The notes beneath the pieces are model-generated. The model worked only from the letters and a program-made list of their open reading frames with translations, was not told where the DNA came from and did no database searches. From an uncultured Nocardioides sp. (GTDB taxonomy: Bacteria > Actinomycetota > Actinomycetes > Propionibacteriales > Nocardioidaceae), in contig NZ_CANKZF010000001.1 of NCBI RefSeq assembly GCF_947488515.1, positions 558,001 through 622,000 on the forward strand: a DNA stretch of 64,000 nt, read 5' to 3'. Within the stretch, counting starts at the first letter, position 1, and every line of letters starts with the position of its first letter. Both the position numbers and the translations under genes were made by a program. Shown here piece after piece: positions 53,944 to 62,687 of this stretch.

Positions 53944-55017
53944 ATGGCTGCAGACTCACCGCTCAGGCCCGGCACGATCGCCGTCACGGCCGGCCGGCCG
54001 GACAAGGTCCCCGACGCCCCGCTCAACACGCCGATCACCATGGCGGCCACCTACGTGGCCGGCGGCGAGGTGGAGTACGGCCGCTACGGCAACCCCACCT
54101 GGACGGCACTCGAGGACGCGCTCGGCGCCCTCGAGGGCGGGCGGTGCCTGACGTTCGCGTCCGGGCTCGCCGCTGTCGCCACCGTCCTCGACCTGGTGGG
54201 CAAGGAGGGCAAGGTCCTGGTGCCGAAGCACGGCTACACCGGCACGATCATGCAGCTCGCCGACCTCGAGTCGCGCGGTCGGCTCACCGCCGAGATGGTC
54301 GACGTCACCGACACCGACGCGGTCGTCGCGGCCTGCGACGGCGCCGCGCTCGTGTGGCTGGAGTCGCCCACCAACCCCGCCCTCGAGGTCGCCGACATCG
54401 CGACGATCACGAAGGCCGCGCACGAGGCCGGCGCCTACGTCGTCGTCGACAACACCTTCGCCACCCCCCTGCTGCAGCGCCCCCTCGAGGACGACGTCGA
54501 CATCGTGGTGCACTCCGCGACGAAGTACCTCGCCGGGCACTCCGACGTGCAGATGGGCGCGATCGTCGTCCGCGACGACGAGCTCTACGCCGTGCTCAAG
54601 GGCCGTCGGGACCTCGTCGGCGCCATCCCCGGTCCCTTCGAGGCGTGGCTGACCCTGCGCGGCCTGCGGACCCTGCACCTGCGCGTCGAGCGCGCGCAGT
54701 CCAACGCCCAGGAGCTCGTACGCCGCCTCGCCGAGCACCCCGCGCTGTCCGAGGTGCGCTACCCCGGGTTCGGCGCGATCGTCAGCATCGTCCTCGCCCA
54801 GGGCGAGATGGCCGCCGACCTCCTCAGCCGCAAGACGCGGCTCTGGATCCACGCCACCTCGCTCGGCGGCGTCGAGTCGAGCCTCGAGCGCCGCCGCCGC
54901 TGGAAGGCCGAGGCCGCCACCATTCCCGAGGGACTCGTCCGGCTGTCCGTCGGCATCGAGGACGTCGAGGACCTCTGGGAGGACCTGCGCGCAGCCCTGG
55001 ACGGCTGCGTCGGCTGA
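53944..55017 (+). CDS. Cys/Met metabolism PLP-dependent enzyme
   Basis: A 357-aa enzyme of the cystathionine gamma-synthase/lyase family. Conserved parts: YGRYGNPTWTALEDALGALEGG, SGLAAVATVLDL, LVWLESPTNPALEV, VVVDNTFATP and the PLP lysine in SATKYLAGHSDVQMGA. It is shorter than the usual 380-400 aa. Family members transfer or remove sulfur-amino-acid groups; here the exact reaction (gamma-synthase, gamma-lyase or beta-lyase) is not clear. No partner met gene is nearby. Confidence 0.87.
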   Translation: MAADSPLRPGTIAVTAGRPDKVPDAPLNTPITMAATYVAGGEVEYGRYGNPTWTALEDALGALEGGRCLTFASGLAAVATVLDLVGKEGKVLVPKHGYTGTIMQLADLESRGRLTAEMVDVTDTDAVVAACDGAALVWLESPTNPALEVADIATITKAAHEAGAYVVVDNTFATPLLQRPLEDDVDIVVHSATKYLAGHSDVQMGAIVVRDDELYAVLKGRRDLVGAIPGPFEAWLTLRGLRTLHLRVERAQSNAQELVRRLAEHPALSEVRYPGFGAIVSIVLAQGEMAADLLSRKTRLWIHATSLGGVESSLERRRRWKAEAATIPEGLVRLSVGIEDVEDLWEDLRAALDGCVG

Positions 55018-55051
55018 CCGCAGCGTCCAGCCCGTGTAACGCTTCGGCCCC

Positions 55052-55636
55052 ATGGGGCGAAGTACGGGCATGGAGCCACCAGCCGATGTCGCCGACATCT
55101 CCGACATCGGGCGCGACCCGGACGCCTTCGAGGCGTTCTACCGCGAGCACCTGCCCTGGGTACGCCGTTTCGTGGCGCGCCGCGTCGACGACCCGCACAC
55201 CGCCGCCGACCTGACGGCCGACATCTTCCTCGCCGTCATCGACAGCGCAGCACGCTACGACGCCTCTGCCGGCACGGCCACCGCCTGGCTGGCCGGCGTC
55301 GCCCGGCACGTCGTTGCCGACCACGTCCGTCGCCGGGTGCGCGAGTCGCGGGCACACGGCCGGCTGTCCGGGCGGGCGCTCCTCGACGAGCAGTCCACCG
55401 AACGCATCGCCGACCGCATCGACGGCGAGCGGATGGCACGAGAGCTCCACCGCTCGCTCGCGTCCCTGCCCGACAGCCAGCGGGCCGTCGTCGAGCTCGT
55501 CGCCGTCGACGGCCTCAGCCTCACCGAGGCGGCGCAGGCCCTCGGCATCTCCGCAGGCAACGCCCGGGTTCGTTACCACCGGGCCCGGACCCGGCTCCAG
55601 GACGTCCTCCCCAGTCCCTTCGAGGTGACGGCATGA
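55052..55636 (+). CDS. Sigma-70 family RNA polymerase sigma factor
   Basis: A ~194-aa ECF sigma factor: region 2 DPHTAADLTADIFLAVIDSAARY and region 4 SLPDSQRAVVELVAVDGLSLTEAAQALGISAGNARVRYHRARTRL. Two starts are possible: the ATG at 55052 and the ATG at 55070. Neither has a good ribosome binding site. The stop overlaps the next gene by four bases. It differs from the sigma gene at 7467, with longer region 2. Confidence 0.86.
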   Translation: MGRSTGMEPPADVADISDIGRDPDAFEAFYREHLPWVRRFVARRVDDPHTAADLTADIFLAVIDSAARYDASAGTATAWLAGVARHVVADHVRRRVRESRAHGRLSGRALLDEQSTERIADRIDGERMARELHRSLASLPDSQRAVVELVAVDGLSLTEAAQALGISAGNARVRYHRARTRLQDVLPSPFEVTA

Positions 55637-56262
55637 GCACGCACACCCCTCCCCCGCCCGACCTCGACACCTTCGAGTCCCGCCTCCTCGTCGGCCTGCG
55701 CCGCGAGGTGGCGACCGCGCAGGCCGCCACTCAGGACGCCGCCCCGATCACACGTCGTACGCGTCGTCGTGCCCTTGCCGTCGCGGCAGGCGTCGCCGCC
55801 ACCGCGGTCGTGGGAGTCGTCCTCGTGCCCGGGCTCGGGACGACGCCCGCCTACTCCGTGCAGGAAGGCAACGCGGGCACCATCGAGGTCCAGATCAACC
55901 GCCCGCAGGACGCCGCCGGACTCGAGCGCGCGATCGAGGAGCACGGGATCGCGGCCGACATCACCTACCTCCCCGACCTCCAGGAGTGCGCACCAGACCG
56001 CTACGCCGAGGTGGACCGCGAGGTGGGGATCTCGCTCCAGGTCGGCCAGGAGATGGTCAAGGTGACCCTCCCGCCTGGCGCGGTGCGTGACGGCGAGACC
56101 TTCGTGATGGTCCTGTCGGTCGAGGCGATGACCCAGGACGAGCTGTCCGACATCGAGGAACGCGAGGGGCAGCGCGTCGTGGAGGGCACGAAGTCCTCCG
56201 TGACCGCCGAGGTCGCCGGCGGACCGGTCGGGGCGTGCGACGTCGTACCGGCGCGGGGCTGA
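55633..56262 (+). CDS. Sigma-linked membrane protein
   Basis: A 209-aa protein. A cytoplasmic tail (~45 residues, ends RRTRRRALAV), one membrane span (AVAAGVAATAVVGVVLVPGL) and an extracytoplasmic part with two cysteines (LQECAPD and GACDVV). No zinc-binding anti-sigma motif (HxxxCxxC) is seen. It overlaps the sigma gene by four bases (ATGA) and is the probable partner. The extracytoplasmic part is unassigned. Confidence 0.8.
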   Translation: MSTHTPPPPDLDTFESRLLVGLRREVATAQAATQDAAPITRRTRRRALAVAAGVAATAVVGVVLVPGLGTTPAYSVQEGNAGTIEVQINRPQDAAGLERAIEEHGIAADITYLPDLQECAPDRYAEVDREVGISLQVGQEMVKVTLPPGAVRDGETFVMVLSVEAMTQDELSDIEEREGQRVVEGTKSSVTAEVAGGPVGACDVVPARG

Positions 56263-56285
56263 GTGCCTGTTTCGTCGTTCGAGGA

Positions 56286-56300
56286 GGTCGCGCAGCGACC
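56286..56300. terminator. Possible stem-loop after the second sigma pair
   Basis: GGTCGC-GCA-GCGACC, a perfect 6-bp stem with a three-base loop, 24 bases after the stop and ahead of the convergent gpsA end. Confidence 0.35.
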
Positions 56301-56393
56301 GTCACGAGACCCAGGTCGGGACTCCAGGGTGCTGCTGGCCCACTTGAGCCCCCACGCCCCGACCTCGTACCTCGGTCGGAGCTGGGCGTCTCA

Positions 56394-57395
56394 TCAGTGC
56401 AGCTCGGGCTTGGTGTCTCGGGCGATGAAGGAGTTCATCATGTCGAGCGCGGTCATCTTGCCGTCGACGACGGCGTCGACCGCCTCGGCGATGGGGGCGT
56501 CGACGCCGGTGCGGCGGGCGAGCTCCAGCAGGGACTTGCAGGACTTCGCGCCCTCGGCGACCTGACGGGTGGAGGCGTAGATCTCCTCGGTCGTCATGCC
56601 CTGGCCGAGGCGCTCGCCGAAGGTGCGGTTGCGCGAGAGCGGCGACGAGCACGTGGCGACGAGGTCGCCGAGGCCGGCGAGACCCATGAGGGTCAGCGGG
56701 TTGGCACCCTGCGCGGTCGCCAGACGGGCGGTCTCCGCGAGACCGCGGGTGATGACCGAGGCGGTGGTGTTGTCACCGAAGCCCAGCCCGACCGCCATGC
56801 CGACGGCGAGGCCGACGACGTTCTTGTAGGCACCGCCGATCTCGCAGCCGAGCACGTCCACCGACGTGTACGGCCGCCACGACGGCCCGTGCGTGAGGGC
56901 CTGGATGTGCTTGGCGCGCTCCTCGTCGAGGCAGGCGACGACGGACGCAGCCGGCTCGCGACGGGCGATCTCGCGCGCCAGGTTGGGGCCGCTGACGACG
57001 GCGATCCGGTCGGCCGAGGCGTCGGTGACCTCCTGGATCACCTCGCTCATCCGCATCAGGGAGCCGAGCTCGACGCCCTTCATCAACGACACGAGCGTGG
57101 CCTTCTCGGGGATGACCGGCGCCCACGCGGTGAGGTTCTCCCGGAGGGTCTGCGACGGGACGGTGAGCACGACGACGTCCGCGTCCGCCGCGACCTGCTC
57201 GGGATCCGTCGACGCGGAGATCGACGGCGGCAGCTCGATGCCCGGCAGGTAGTCGGTGTTCTCCCGGCGCTCGTTGACGGCCTCCACGACCTCCTCGCGC
57301 CGGGCCCACAGGGCGACGTCGTTGCCGGCGTCGGCCAGCACGAGCGAGAAGGCGGTGCCCCACGACCCGGCACTGAACACTGCGATCTTCGTCAT
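56394..57395 (-). CDS. gpsA: Glycerol-3-phosphate dehydrogenase [NAD(P)+]
   Basis: A 333-aa enzyme that makes sn-glycerol-3-phosphate for phospholipids. NAD-binding start KIAVFSAGSWGTAFSLVLAD, then LTVPSQTLRENL, VSLMKGVELGSLMRMSEVI and GPNLAREIARREPAASVV. Catalytic Lys in YKNVVGLAVGMAVGLGFGDNT; later GLAGLGDLVATCSSPLSRNRTFG. Its ATG overlaps the plsC stop by four bases, so the two enzymes of phospholipid synthesis are co-expressed. Confidence 0.96.
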   Translation of the reverse strand: MTKIAVFSAGSWGTAFSLVLADAGNDVALWARREEVVEAVNERRENTDYLPGIELPPSISASTDPEQVAADADVVVLTVPSQTLRENLTAWAPVIPEKATLVSLMKGVELGSLMRMSEVIQEVTDASADRIAVVSGPNLAREIARREPAASVVACLDEERAKHIQALTHGPSWRPYTSVDVLGCEIGGAYKNVVGLAVGMAVGLGFGDNTTASVITRGLAETARLATAQGANPLTLMGLAGLGDLVATCSSPLSRNRTFGERLGQGMTTEEIYASTRQVAEGAKSCKSLLELARRTGVDAPIAEAVDAVVDGKMTALDMMNSFIARDTKPELH

Positions 57396-58183
57396 CGGGT
57401 GCGCTTCCTCTTCGTCCAGTGGGCCCCGTCGTGGGTGGTGTCGTACGGGTTGCCGGTCTCGCGCACGCCGCTGCTGCGGGGGTCGTAGCGCTGCTCGGGT
57501 GCGGTCTCGTCACGGAGGTCGGCCACGATCGCCGTGACCGCGGCCATGATGCGGTCCGTCGCACGAGCCGTCGTCTCGGCGGACGCGGGGAGCCCGAGCA
57601 GGTCCTCGAGGTCCACCGGGTCACCGGCCTTCATGACGATGTTCTTGCGCGGCACGAGGTGCGGCCGCTTCGTGTAGGGCGGGAGCACCTCCTGCGCACC
57701 CCACTGCCCGACCGGGATCACCGGACAGCCGGTGGCCAGGGCGATGCGAGCCGCGCCGGTCTTGCCCTTCATCGGCCACAGGTCGGGGTCACGCGTCAAC
57801 GTGCCCTCGGGGTAGATGATGATGCACTCGCCCTCGCCGATCGCCTTCACCGCGGCGTCGTACGCACCGATCGCGTTGCGGCTCAGGCGCTCGACGGGGA
57901 TCTGGCCGGCGGACGTCAGGAAGCCGCCGAGGTACTTGTTGCTGAAGAGCCCGGACTTCGCGAGGTAGCGCGGCAGCCGGCCGTGGTCGTAGACGAAGTG
58001 CGCCGACAGCAGGGGGTCGACGTGGGAGATGTGGTTGATGACCACGATGCAGCCACCGGTGGCCGGGATCTTCTCGCCGTCGATCCACGTGCGCGACGTC
58101 GCGCTGATCAGCGTCGGCTTGAGGATCGACGCGGCCACGGTGATCGCCCAGCCGCGCTTCTGCTCGAGCTTCCTGACGCGCAC
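57392..58183 (-). CDS. plsC: 1-acylglycerol-3-phosphate acyltransferase (PlsC family)
   Basis: A ~263-aa acyltransferase. The HX4D motif is in INHISHVDPLL, the second block is GECIIIYPEGTLTRD, and KTGAARIALATGCPVIPVGQWG follows. It adds the second acyl chain to make phosphatidic acid. A GGGAGGG site suggests the GTG at 58183 rather than the one at 58189, which lies too close. Tandem with gpsA in the same unit. Membrane association is expected through its N-terminal helix. Confidence 0.92.
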   Translation of the reverse strand: MRVRKLEQKRGWAITVAASILKPTLISATSRTWIDGEKIPATGGCIVVINHISHVDPLLSAHFVYDHGRLPRYLAKSGLFSNKYLGGFLTSAGQIPVERLSRNAIGAYDAAVKAIGEGECIIIYPEGTLTRDPDLWPMKGKTGAARIALATGCPVIPVGQWGAQEVLPPYTKRPHLVPRKNIVMKAGDPVDLEDLLGLPASAETTARATDRIMAAVTAIVADLRDETAPEQRYDPRSSGVRETGNPYDTTHDGAHWTKRKRTR

Positions 58184-58314
58184 CGCCACCCCTCCCGATC
58201 GTGCTCTCCTCGCGGGCCCCGCCCGGACGCTGCCTGCGTCGCGAGCAGGCTACTCGGTCGACGGGGTGCAGGGACCCCACCGGCACGCTGGTGCCGGATG
58301 GGAGGATCGGCGTG

Positions 58315-58977
58315 ATGTCCGCCGATGCCCGACCCACGCGCTGCGTGGTCGTCGTACCCGTGAAGTCGCCCACCTACGGCAAGTCCCGGCTGGCCGGGCT
58401 CGCCGACGACCATCGACGTGACCTGGCCGAGGCCTTCGCGCTGGACACCGTCCAGGCCGCCGCGGCCACGCCCGGCGTCGACGCCGTCCTCGTCGTCACC
58501 GACGACCACCGCCTGGCCGCGTCCGTGCGCACCCTCGGGTGCGAGGTGATCCCCGACGGCGTCAGCGAGGACCTCAACGCGACACTCGTGCAGGCGGGCG
58601 CGGAGGTCGCGCGACGCTGGCCCGGAGCGGTGCCCGTCGTGCTGTGCGCCGACCTGCCGGGGCTGCGGCCCGTCGAGCTGGCCGGAGTGCTGCTCGAGGT
58701 GCACGAGCAGGTCGCGGCCGGACGCGCCGCGTTCGTCCGCGACCACACGGGCATGGGCACGACGTTGTACGCCGCCCCTGCCGACGGCTTCGACCCGTCG
58801 TTCGGTGTCGCCTCCGCGGCGCGCCACGAGGGCACCGGAGCCGTCGAGGTCGGCACCACCGCGACCAGCGTGCGCACGGACGTCGACGACCCGGACGACC
58901 TGGATGCCGCGCTGCTGGCCGGTGTCGGTCCGCACACGACGCGGGCAAGTGAAGGGCGGGCCACCCCCTCGGGGTGA
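58315..58977 (+). CDS. CofC/FbiD-type phospholactate guanylyltransferase
   Basis: A 220-aa nucleotidyltransferase of coenzyme F420 synthesis. It makes lactyl-2-diphospho-5'-guanosine or, in actinobacteria, the PEP-derived form. Conserved: VVVPVKSPTYGKSRLAGL, DAVLVVTDDH, GVSEDLNATLVQAG and PVVLCADLPGLRPVELAGVL. Start ATG follows GGAGG nine bases upstream. Nearby fbiA, fbiB and fbiC were not seen. The stop codon sits within the downstream hairpin. Confidence 0.88.
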   Translation: MSADARPTRCVVVVPVKSPTYGKSRLAGLADDHRRDLAEAFALDTVQAAAATPGVDAVLVVTDDHRLAASVRTLGCEVIPDGVSEDLNATLVQAGAEVARRWPGAVPVVLCADLPGLRPVELAGVLLEVHEQVAAGRAAFVRDHTGMGTTLYAAPADGFDPSFGVASAARHEGTGAVEVGTTATSVRTDVDDPDDLDAALLAGVGPHTTRASEGRATPSG

Positions 58978-58985
58978 CCCGCCCT
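58953..58985. terminator. Bidirectional terminator overlapping the end of cofC
   Basis: Outer arms AGGGCGGG and CCCGCCCT (8 bp) and inner arms CACCCC and GGGGTG, loop CTC. The TGA stop of cofC (58975-58977) lies inside the right arm. It sits between the convergent cofC and hup genes. Confidence 0.72.
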
Positions 58986-59017
58986 CTCGACGCGGCGCCG
59001 GCGAGCCGGCGGCTTCG

Positions 59018-59728
59018 TCAGGACTTCTTCGCGGTCTTCTTGGCGGTGGTCTTCTTGGCGGTGGTCTTCTTCGCCGGCGCCTTCTTGGCCGTCGACTTGC
59101 TCGCCGTCGCCTTGCTGGCGGTGGACTTGCTCGCCGTCGTCTTGCTGGCGGTGGACTTGCTGGCCGTCGACTTGCTGGCCGTCGACTTGCTGGCGGCCTT
59201 CGTGGCGGTCTTCTTCGCGGGCGCCTTCTTGGCGGTGCTCGCGCTGGACGACTTCTTGGCGGTCGACTTCTTGGCCGTGGTCTTCTTCGCCGCGGACGTC
59301 GAGGACGCCTTCTTCGCCGGGGCTGCCGACTTGGAGGCCGCGGACTTCGCCGGCGCCGACTTCTTGGCGGCGGCACCCGTCACTGCTGCCGCGGCAGCCC
59401 GGACACCGGGCGGCTTGGGCATCGTGGCGGCGGTCAGCCTCGGCAGCTTCTTCGCGCCCGAGATGACGTCCTTGAGCTCCTTGCCGGCGGAGAACTTCGG
59501 CACGGCCTTCTTCTTCGACTTCATCCGCTCGCCGGTCTGCGGGTTGCGGACCCACCGGGCGTTGCGGACGGCCTTCTCGAACGAGCCGAAACCGGTGATC
59601 GCGACCTTCTCGCCCTTGGCGACCTCGCGGGTGATGGTGTCCAGCACGGACTCGAGTGCGTGGGCCGCCTGCTTGCGGTTCCCCTCGTAACGCGCGGCGA
59701 GCGCGTCGATGAGCTCTGACTTGTTCAC
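59018..59728 (-). CDS. hup: HU-family DNA-binding protein with Lys/Ala-rich tail
   Basis: A 236-aa HU protein. Residues 1-90 are HU: NKSELIDALAARYEGNRKQA, the FGSFEKAVRNARWVRNPQTG beta-arm and KSKKKAVPKFSAGKELK. The remaining ~145 residues are a low-complexity tail of Ala, Lys, Ser and Thr, with PAKK repeats and tandem TASKS units, like the tail of mycobacterial HupB. It binds and bends DNA. GTG start; GGGAAGG is upstream. A conserved nucleoid protein of actinobacteria. Confidence 0.94.
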   Translation of the reverse strand: MNKSELIDALAARYEGNRKQAAHALESVLDTITREVAKGEKVAITGFGSFEKAVRNARWVRNPQTGERMKSKKKAVPKFSAGKELKDVISGAKKLPRLTAATMPKPPGVRAAAAAVTGAAAKKSAPAKSAASKSAAPAKKASSTSAAKKTTAKKSTAKKSSSASTAKKAPAKKTATKAASKSTASKSTASKSTASKTTASKSTASKATASKSTAKKAPAKKTTAKKTTAKKTAKKS

Positions 59729-59821
59729 TAGCTTCCCTTCCCAATGAACCTCGGACGCCGAGCTCGTGCTCGACCCTCTGCAAGGCACGCTAGGCACATG
59801 GAAGGGTGAGGACAATCACCA

Positions 59822-59844
59822 AAGCCCCTGTTTGTAGGGGTTTT
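59822..59844 (-). terminator. Stem-loop after leuD
   Basis: On the minus strand AACCCCT and AGGGGCTTT form a short G+C stem with a six-base loop and short T-run, directly after the leuD stop. Confidence 0.5.
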
Positions 59845-60444
59845 TCAAGCAGTGACGGGCTTCCAGCTCGGTCGTTCCGCCTCAAAGGCGGTGATGTCGG
59901 CGTCGTGCGACAGCGTGATGCCGATGTCGTCGAGGCCCTCGAGGAGGCGCCACCGGGTGTAGTCGTCGATGTCGAAGGAGTCCTCGACAGCGTCCTCGCC
60001 GACGCCGGCGCGGACGGTGCGGCTCTCCAGGTCGACGGTGATCTCGCCACCCGGGTTGTCCTCGAGCCAGTCCCACAGCCGCTGCACGACCTTCTCGTCG
60101 ACCTGTGCCGCGACCAGCCCGGCCTTGCCGGAGTTGCCGCGGAAGATGTCGGCGAAGCGCGAGGAGATGACGGCCTTGAAGCCGTAGTTCTGCAGGGCCC
60201 ACACCGCGTGCTCGCGCGAGCTGCCGGTGCCGAAGTCGGGGCCGGCGACCAGCACCGAACCGCCGGTGTAGGTCGGGTTGTTGAGCACGAAGTCGGGGTC
60301 GTTGCGCCAGGCCGCGAAGAGCCCGTCCTCGAAGCCCGTGCGGGTCACCCGCTTCAGGTAGACCGCGGGGATGATCTGGTCGGTGTCGACGTTGCTGCGC
60401 TTGAGCGGGACGCCGACGCCGGTGTGGGTCGTGAACTTGTCCAT
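59845..60444 (-). CDS. leuD: 3-isopropylmalate dehydratase small subunit
   Basis: A 199-aa subunit of the leucine-pathway enzyme that isomerises 2-isopropylmalate to 3-isopropylmalate. Motifs: [31 protein letters not shown] and [20 protein letters not shown]. Length normal. Starts three bases after the leuC stop. With leuC it forms the active complex. Confidence 0.96.
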   Translation of the reverse strand: MDKFTTHTGVGVPLKRSNVDTDQIIPAVYLKRVTRTGFEDGLFAAWRNDPDFVLNNPTYTGGSVLVAGPDFGTGSSREHAVWALQNYGFKAVISSRFADIFRGNSGKAGLVAAQVDEKVVQRLWDWLEDNPGGEITVDLESRTVRAGVGEDAVEDSFDIDDYTRWRLLEGLDDIGITLSHDADITAFEAERPSWKPVTA

Positions 60445-60447
60445 GGG

Positions 60448-61854
60448 TCAGACCTCCTGCAGGTCGGCGGGGCTGGAGAGGGTGCCGCGCACGGCGGTGG
60501 CGGCGGCGACGGGCACCGAGACGAGGTGCGTGCGTCCGCCCTTGCCCTGACGGCCCTCGAAGTTGCGGTTGGACGTCGACGCGCTCCGCTCCCCCGGGGC
60601 GAGCTGGTCGGGGTTCATGCCGAGGCACATCGAGCAGCCGGCGCCGCGCCATTCCGCACCCGAGGCGATGAACACCTTGTCGAGACCCTCGGCCTCGGCC
60701 TGCAGGCGTACGCGTACCGAGCCGGGCACGACGAGCAGGCGGGTGTCGGCGGCGACGGTTCGGCCCTCGAGGATCGACGCCGCCAGGCGCAGGTCCTCGA
60801 TGCGGCCGTTGGTGCACGAGCCGACGAAGACAGTGTCGACCTTGACGTCGCGCAGCGGCGTGCCGGCCTCGAGACCCATGTACTGCAGGGCCTTCTCGGT
60901 CGCCACCTTGTCGTTGGGCTCGTCGAAGTCGTCGGGGCTGGGGACGCTCGCACCGAGTGGCGCGCCCTGGCCGGGGTTGGTCCCCCAGGTGACGAACGGC
61001 GTCATGGTGGAGGCGTCGAGCTCAATGACCTTGTCGAAGACCGCGTCGTCGTCGGTGCGCAGGGTCTTCCAGTGGGCGACGGCTGCGTCCCAGTCGGCAC
61101 CCTTCGGCGCCTCCGGCTTGTCCTCGATGTAGTCGAAGGTGGTCTGGTCGGGCGCGATGAGGCCGGCCTTGGCGCCCCACTCGATCGACATGTTGCAGAC
61201 GGTCATCCGACCCTCCATCGAGAGCTCCTCGATGGCCTGGCCGCGGTACTCGACGATGTAGCCCTGGCCGCCACCGGTGCCGGTGTGCGTGATCAGGGTG
61301 AGGACGAGGTCCTTGGCGGTGACGCCCTCGGGCAGGCTGCCGTTGACGGTGACGGCCATCGTCTTCGGCCTGGCCTGCGTCAGGGTCTGGGTGGCGAGCA
61401 CGTGCTCGACCTCCGACGTGCCGATGCCGAAGGCGATCGCGCCGAAGGCACCGTGCGTGGAGGTGTGGGAGTCGCCGCAGACGATCGTCATGCCGGGCTG
61501 GGTCAGGCCGAGCTGGGGGCCGACGACGTGGACGATGCCCTGCTCGATGTCGCCGAGCGGGTGCAGGCGCACGCCGAAGTCGGCGGCGTTCTTGCGCAGC
61601 GTCTCCACCTGCATGCGGCTCACCGGGTCGGCGATCGGCTTGTCCCAGTCGAGGGTCGGGACGTTGTGGTCCTCGGTCGCGAGGGTGAGGTCGGGACGGC
61701 GCACGGTGCGATTCGCCAGGCGGAGGCCGTCGAAGGCCTGCGGCGAGGTCACCTCGTGGAGGAGGTGGAGGTCGATGAAGAGGAGGTCGGGCTCTCCGGG
61801 GGCACTCCGGACGACGTGCTCGTCCCAGACCTTCTCGGACAGGGTCTTGCCCAT
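60448..61854 (-). CDS. leuC: 3-isopropylmalate dehydratase large subunit
   Basis: A 468-aa aconitase-type enzyme with a 4Fe-4S cluster. Motifs: [36 protein letters not shown] (first Cys ligand) and [15 protein letters not shown] (CxxC ligands). The start ATG follows AAAGGAG at eight bases. The leader is short (about 35 bases) and carries no visible attenuator. A divergent IclR regulator lies upstream. Confidence 0.97.
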   Translation of the reverse strand: MGKTLSEKVWDEHVVRSAPGEPDLLFIDLHLLHEVTSPQAFDGLRLANRTVRRPDLTLATEDHNVPTLDWDKPIADPVSRMQVETLRKNAADFGVRLHPLGDIEQGIVHVVGPQLGLTQPGMTIVCGDSHTSTHGAFGAIAFGIGTSEVEHVLATQTLTQARPKTMAVTVNGSLPEGVTAKDLVLTLITHTGTGGGQGYIVEYRGQAIEELSMEGRMTVCNMSIEWGAKAGLIAPDQTTFDYIEDKPEAPKGADWDAAVAHWKTLRTDDDAVFDKVIELDASTMTPFVTWGTNPGQGAPLGASVPSPDDFDEPNDKVATEKALQYMGLEAGTPLRDVKVDTVFVGSCTNGRIEDLRLAASILEGRTVAADTRLLVVPGSVRVRLQAEAEGLDKVFIASGAEWRGAGCSMCLGMNPDQLAPGERSASTSNRNFEGRQGKGGRTHLVSVPVAAATAVRGTLSSPADLQEV

Positions 61855-61893
61855 GACACAAACTCCTTTGCCTTTGCCGCGTGCGGTAGGACG

Positions 61894-61899
61894 ACGCTA
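61894..61899 (-). promoter_or_regulatory. leuC -10 box; divergent leuC-iclR control region
   Basis: TAGCGT on the minus strand, about 39 bases before the leuC ATG. The 84-bp gap to the regulator gene contains a possible operator around 61905-61935, with CATC and GATG arms and TCTC/GAGA symmetry. Only weak symmetry supports this. Confidence 0.4.
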
Positions 61900-61938
61900 C
61901 ATCTTGCATCCCACTCTCTGAGATGAGAATATCGGCAT

Positions 61939-62661
61939 ATGGACAACGGATCTGGCGTCGGCGTACTCGACAAGGCAGCGCTCGTGCTCGCGGCGCTGGA
62001 GGCCGGACCGGCCACCCTGGCCGGCCTGGTGGCCGGCACCGGGCTGGCCCGACCCACCGCTCACCGACTCGCTGTCGCGCTCGAGCACCACCGCCTCGTG
62101 GCCCGCGACATGCAGGGCCGCTTCGTGCTCGGGCCGCGGCTGGCCGAGCTGTCCGCCGCCGCCGGCGAGGACCGGCTCCTCGCCGCGGCCGGCCCCGTCC
62201 TGGCCCGACTGCGCGACATCACCGGCGAGTCCGCCCAGCTGTGGCGCCGCCAGGGCGAGCACCGCGTGTGCGTCGCCGCCGCCGAGCGCCCCTCCGGCCT
62301 GCGCGACACGATCCCGGTCGGCTCGCAGCTGACCATGAACGCCGGATCGGCCGCGCAGATCCTGCTGGCGTGGGAGGACCCCGAGCGCATGCACCGGGGC
62401 CTGCAGAACGCCGCCTTCTCGGCCACCGCCCTGTCCGGCATCCGCCGCCGCGGCTGGTCGCAGTCCGTCGGCGAGCGCGAGCAGGGCGTGGCCTCGGTGT
62501 CCGCGCCGGTCCGCTCCCCCGGCGGCAAGGTCATCGCCGCGGTGTCGGTCTCCGGTCCCCTCGAGCGACTCTCCCGCCAGCCCGGCCGGATGCACGCGCC
62601 CGCCGTGCTCGCCGCCGCCGACCGGCTGTCGGAGTCGCTGCGCCGCGCCGCGTCCGAGTAG
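61939..62661 (+). CDS. IclR-family regulator divergent from leuCD (NdgR/LtbR-like)
   Basis: A 240-aa regulator. Helix-turn-helix (LAGLVAGTGLARPTAHRLAVALE) and a C-terminal effector-binding domain (ESAQLWRRQGEHRVCVAAAE; VGSQLTMNAGSAAQILLA; VASVSAPVRSPGGKVIAAVSV). In actinomycetes the divergent IclR genes NdgR and LtbR regulate leuCD and other amino-acid genes. By position this is the orthologue. It presumably represses leuCD when leucine is present, which is inferred from those models. Repeat unit 1 begins 27 bases after the stop. Confidence 0.9.
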   Translation: MDNGSGVGVLDKAALVLAALEAGPATLAGLVAGTGLARPTAHRLAVALEHHRLVARDMQGRFVLGPRLAELSAAAGEDRLLAAAGPVLARLRDITGESAQLWRRQGEHRVCVAAAERPSGLRDTIPVGSQLTMNAGSAAQILLAWEDPERMHRGLQNAAFSATALSGIRRRGWSQSVGEREQGVASVSAPVRSPGGKVIAAVSVSGPLERLSRQPGRMHAPAVLAAADRLSESLRRAASE

Positions 62662-62687
62662 CCCCCGCTCGCCGTCGGAGATGGTGA

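Noticed and set aside
56263..56393. tRNA or small RNA gene between the sigma pair and gpsA
   Set aside because: A short stem-loop is present but no cloverleaf or conserved T-loop sequence is seen.
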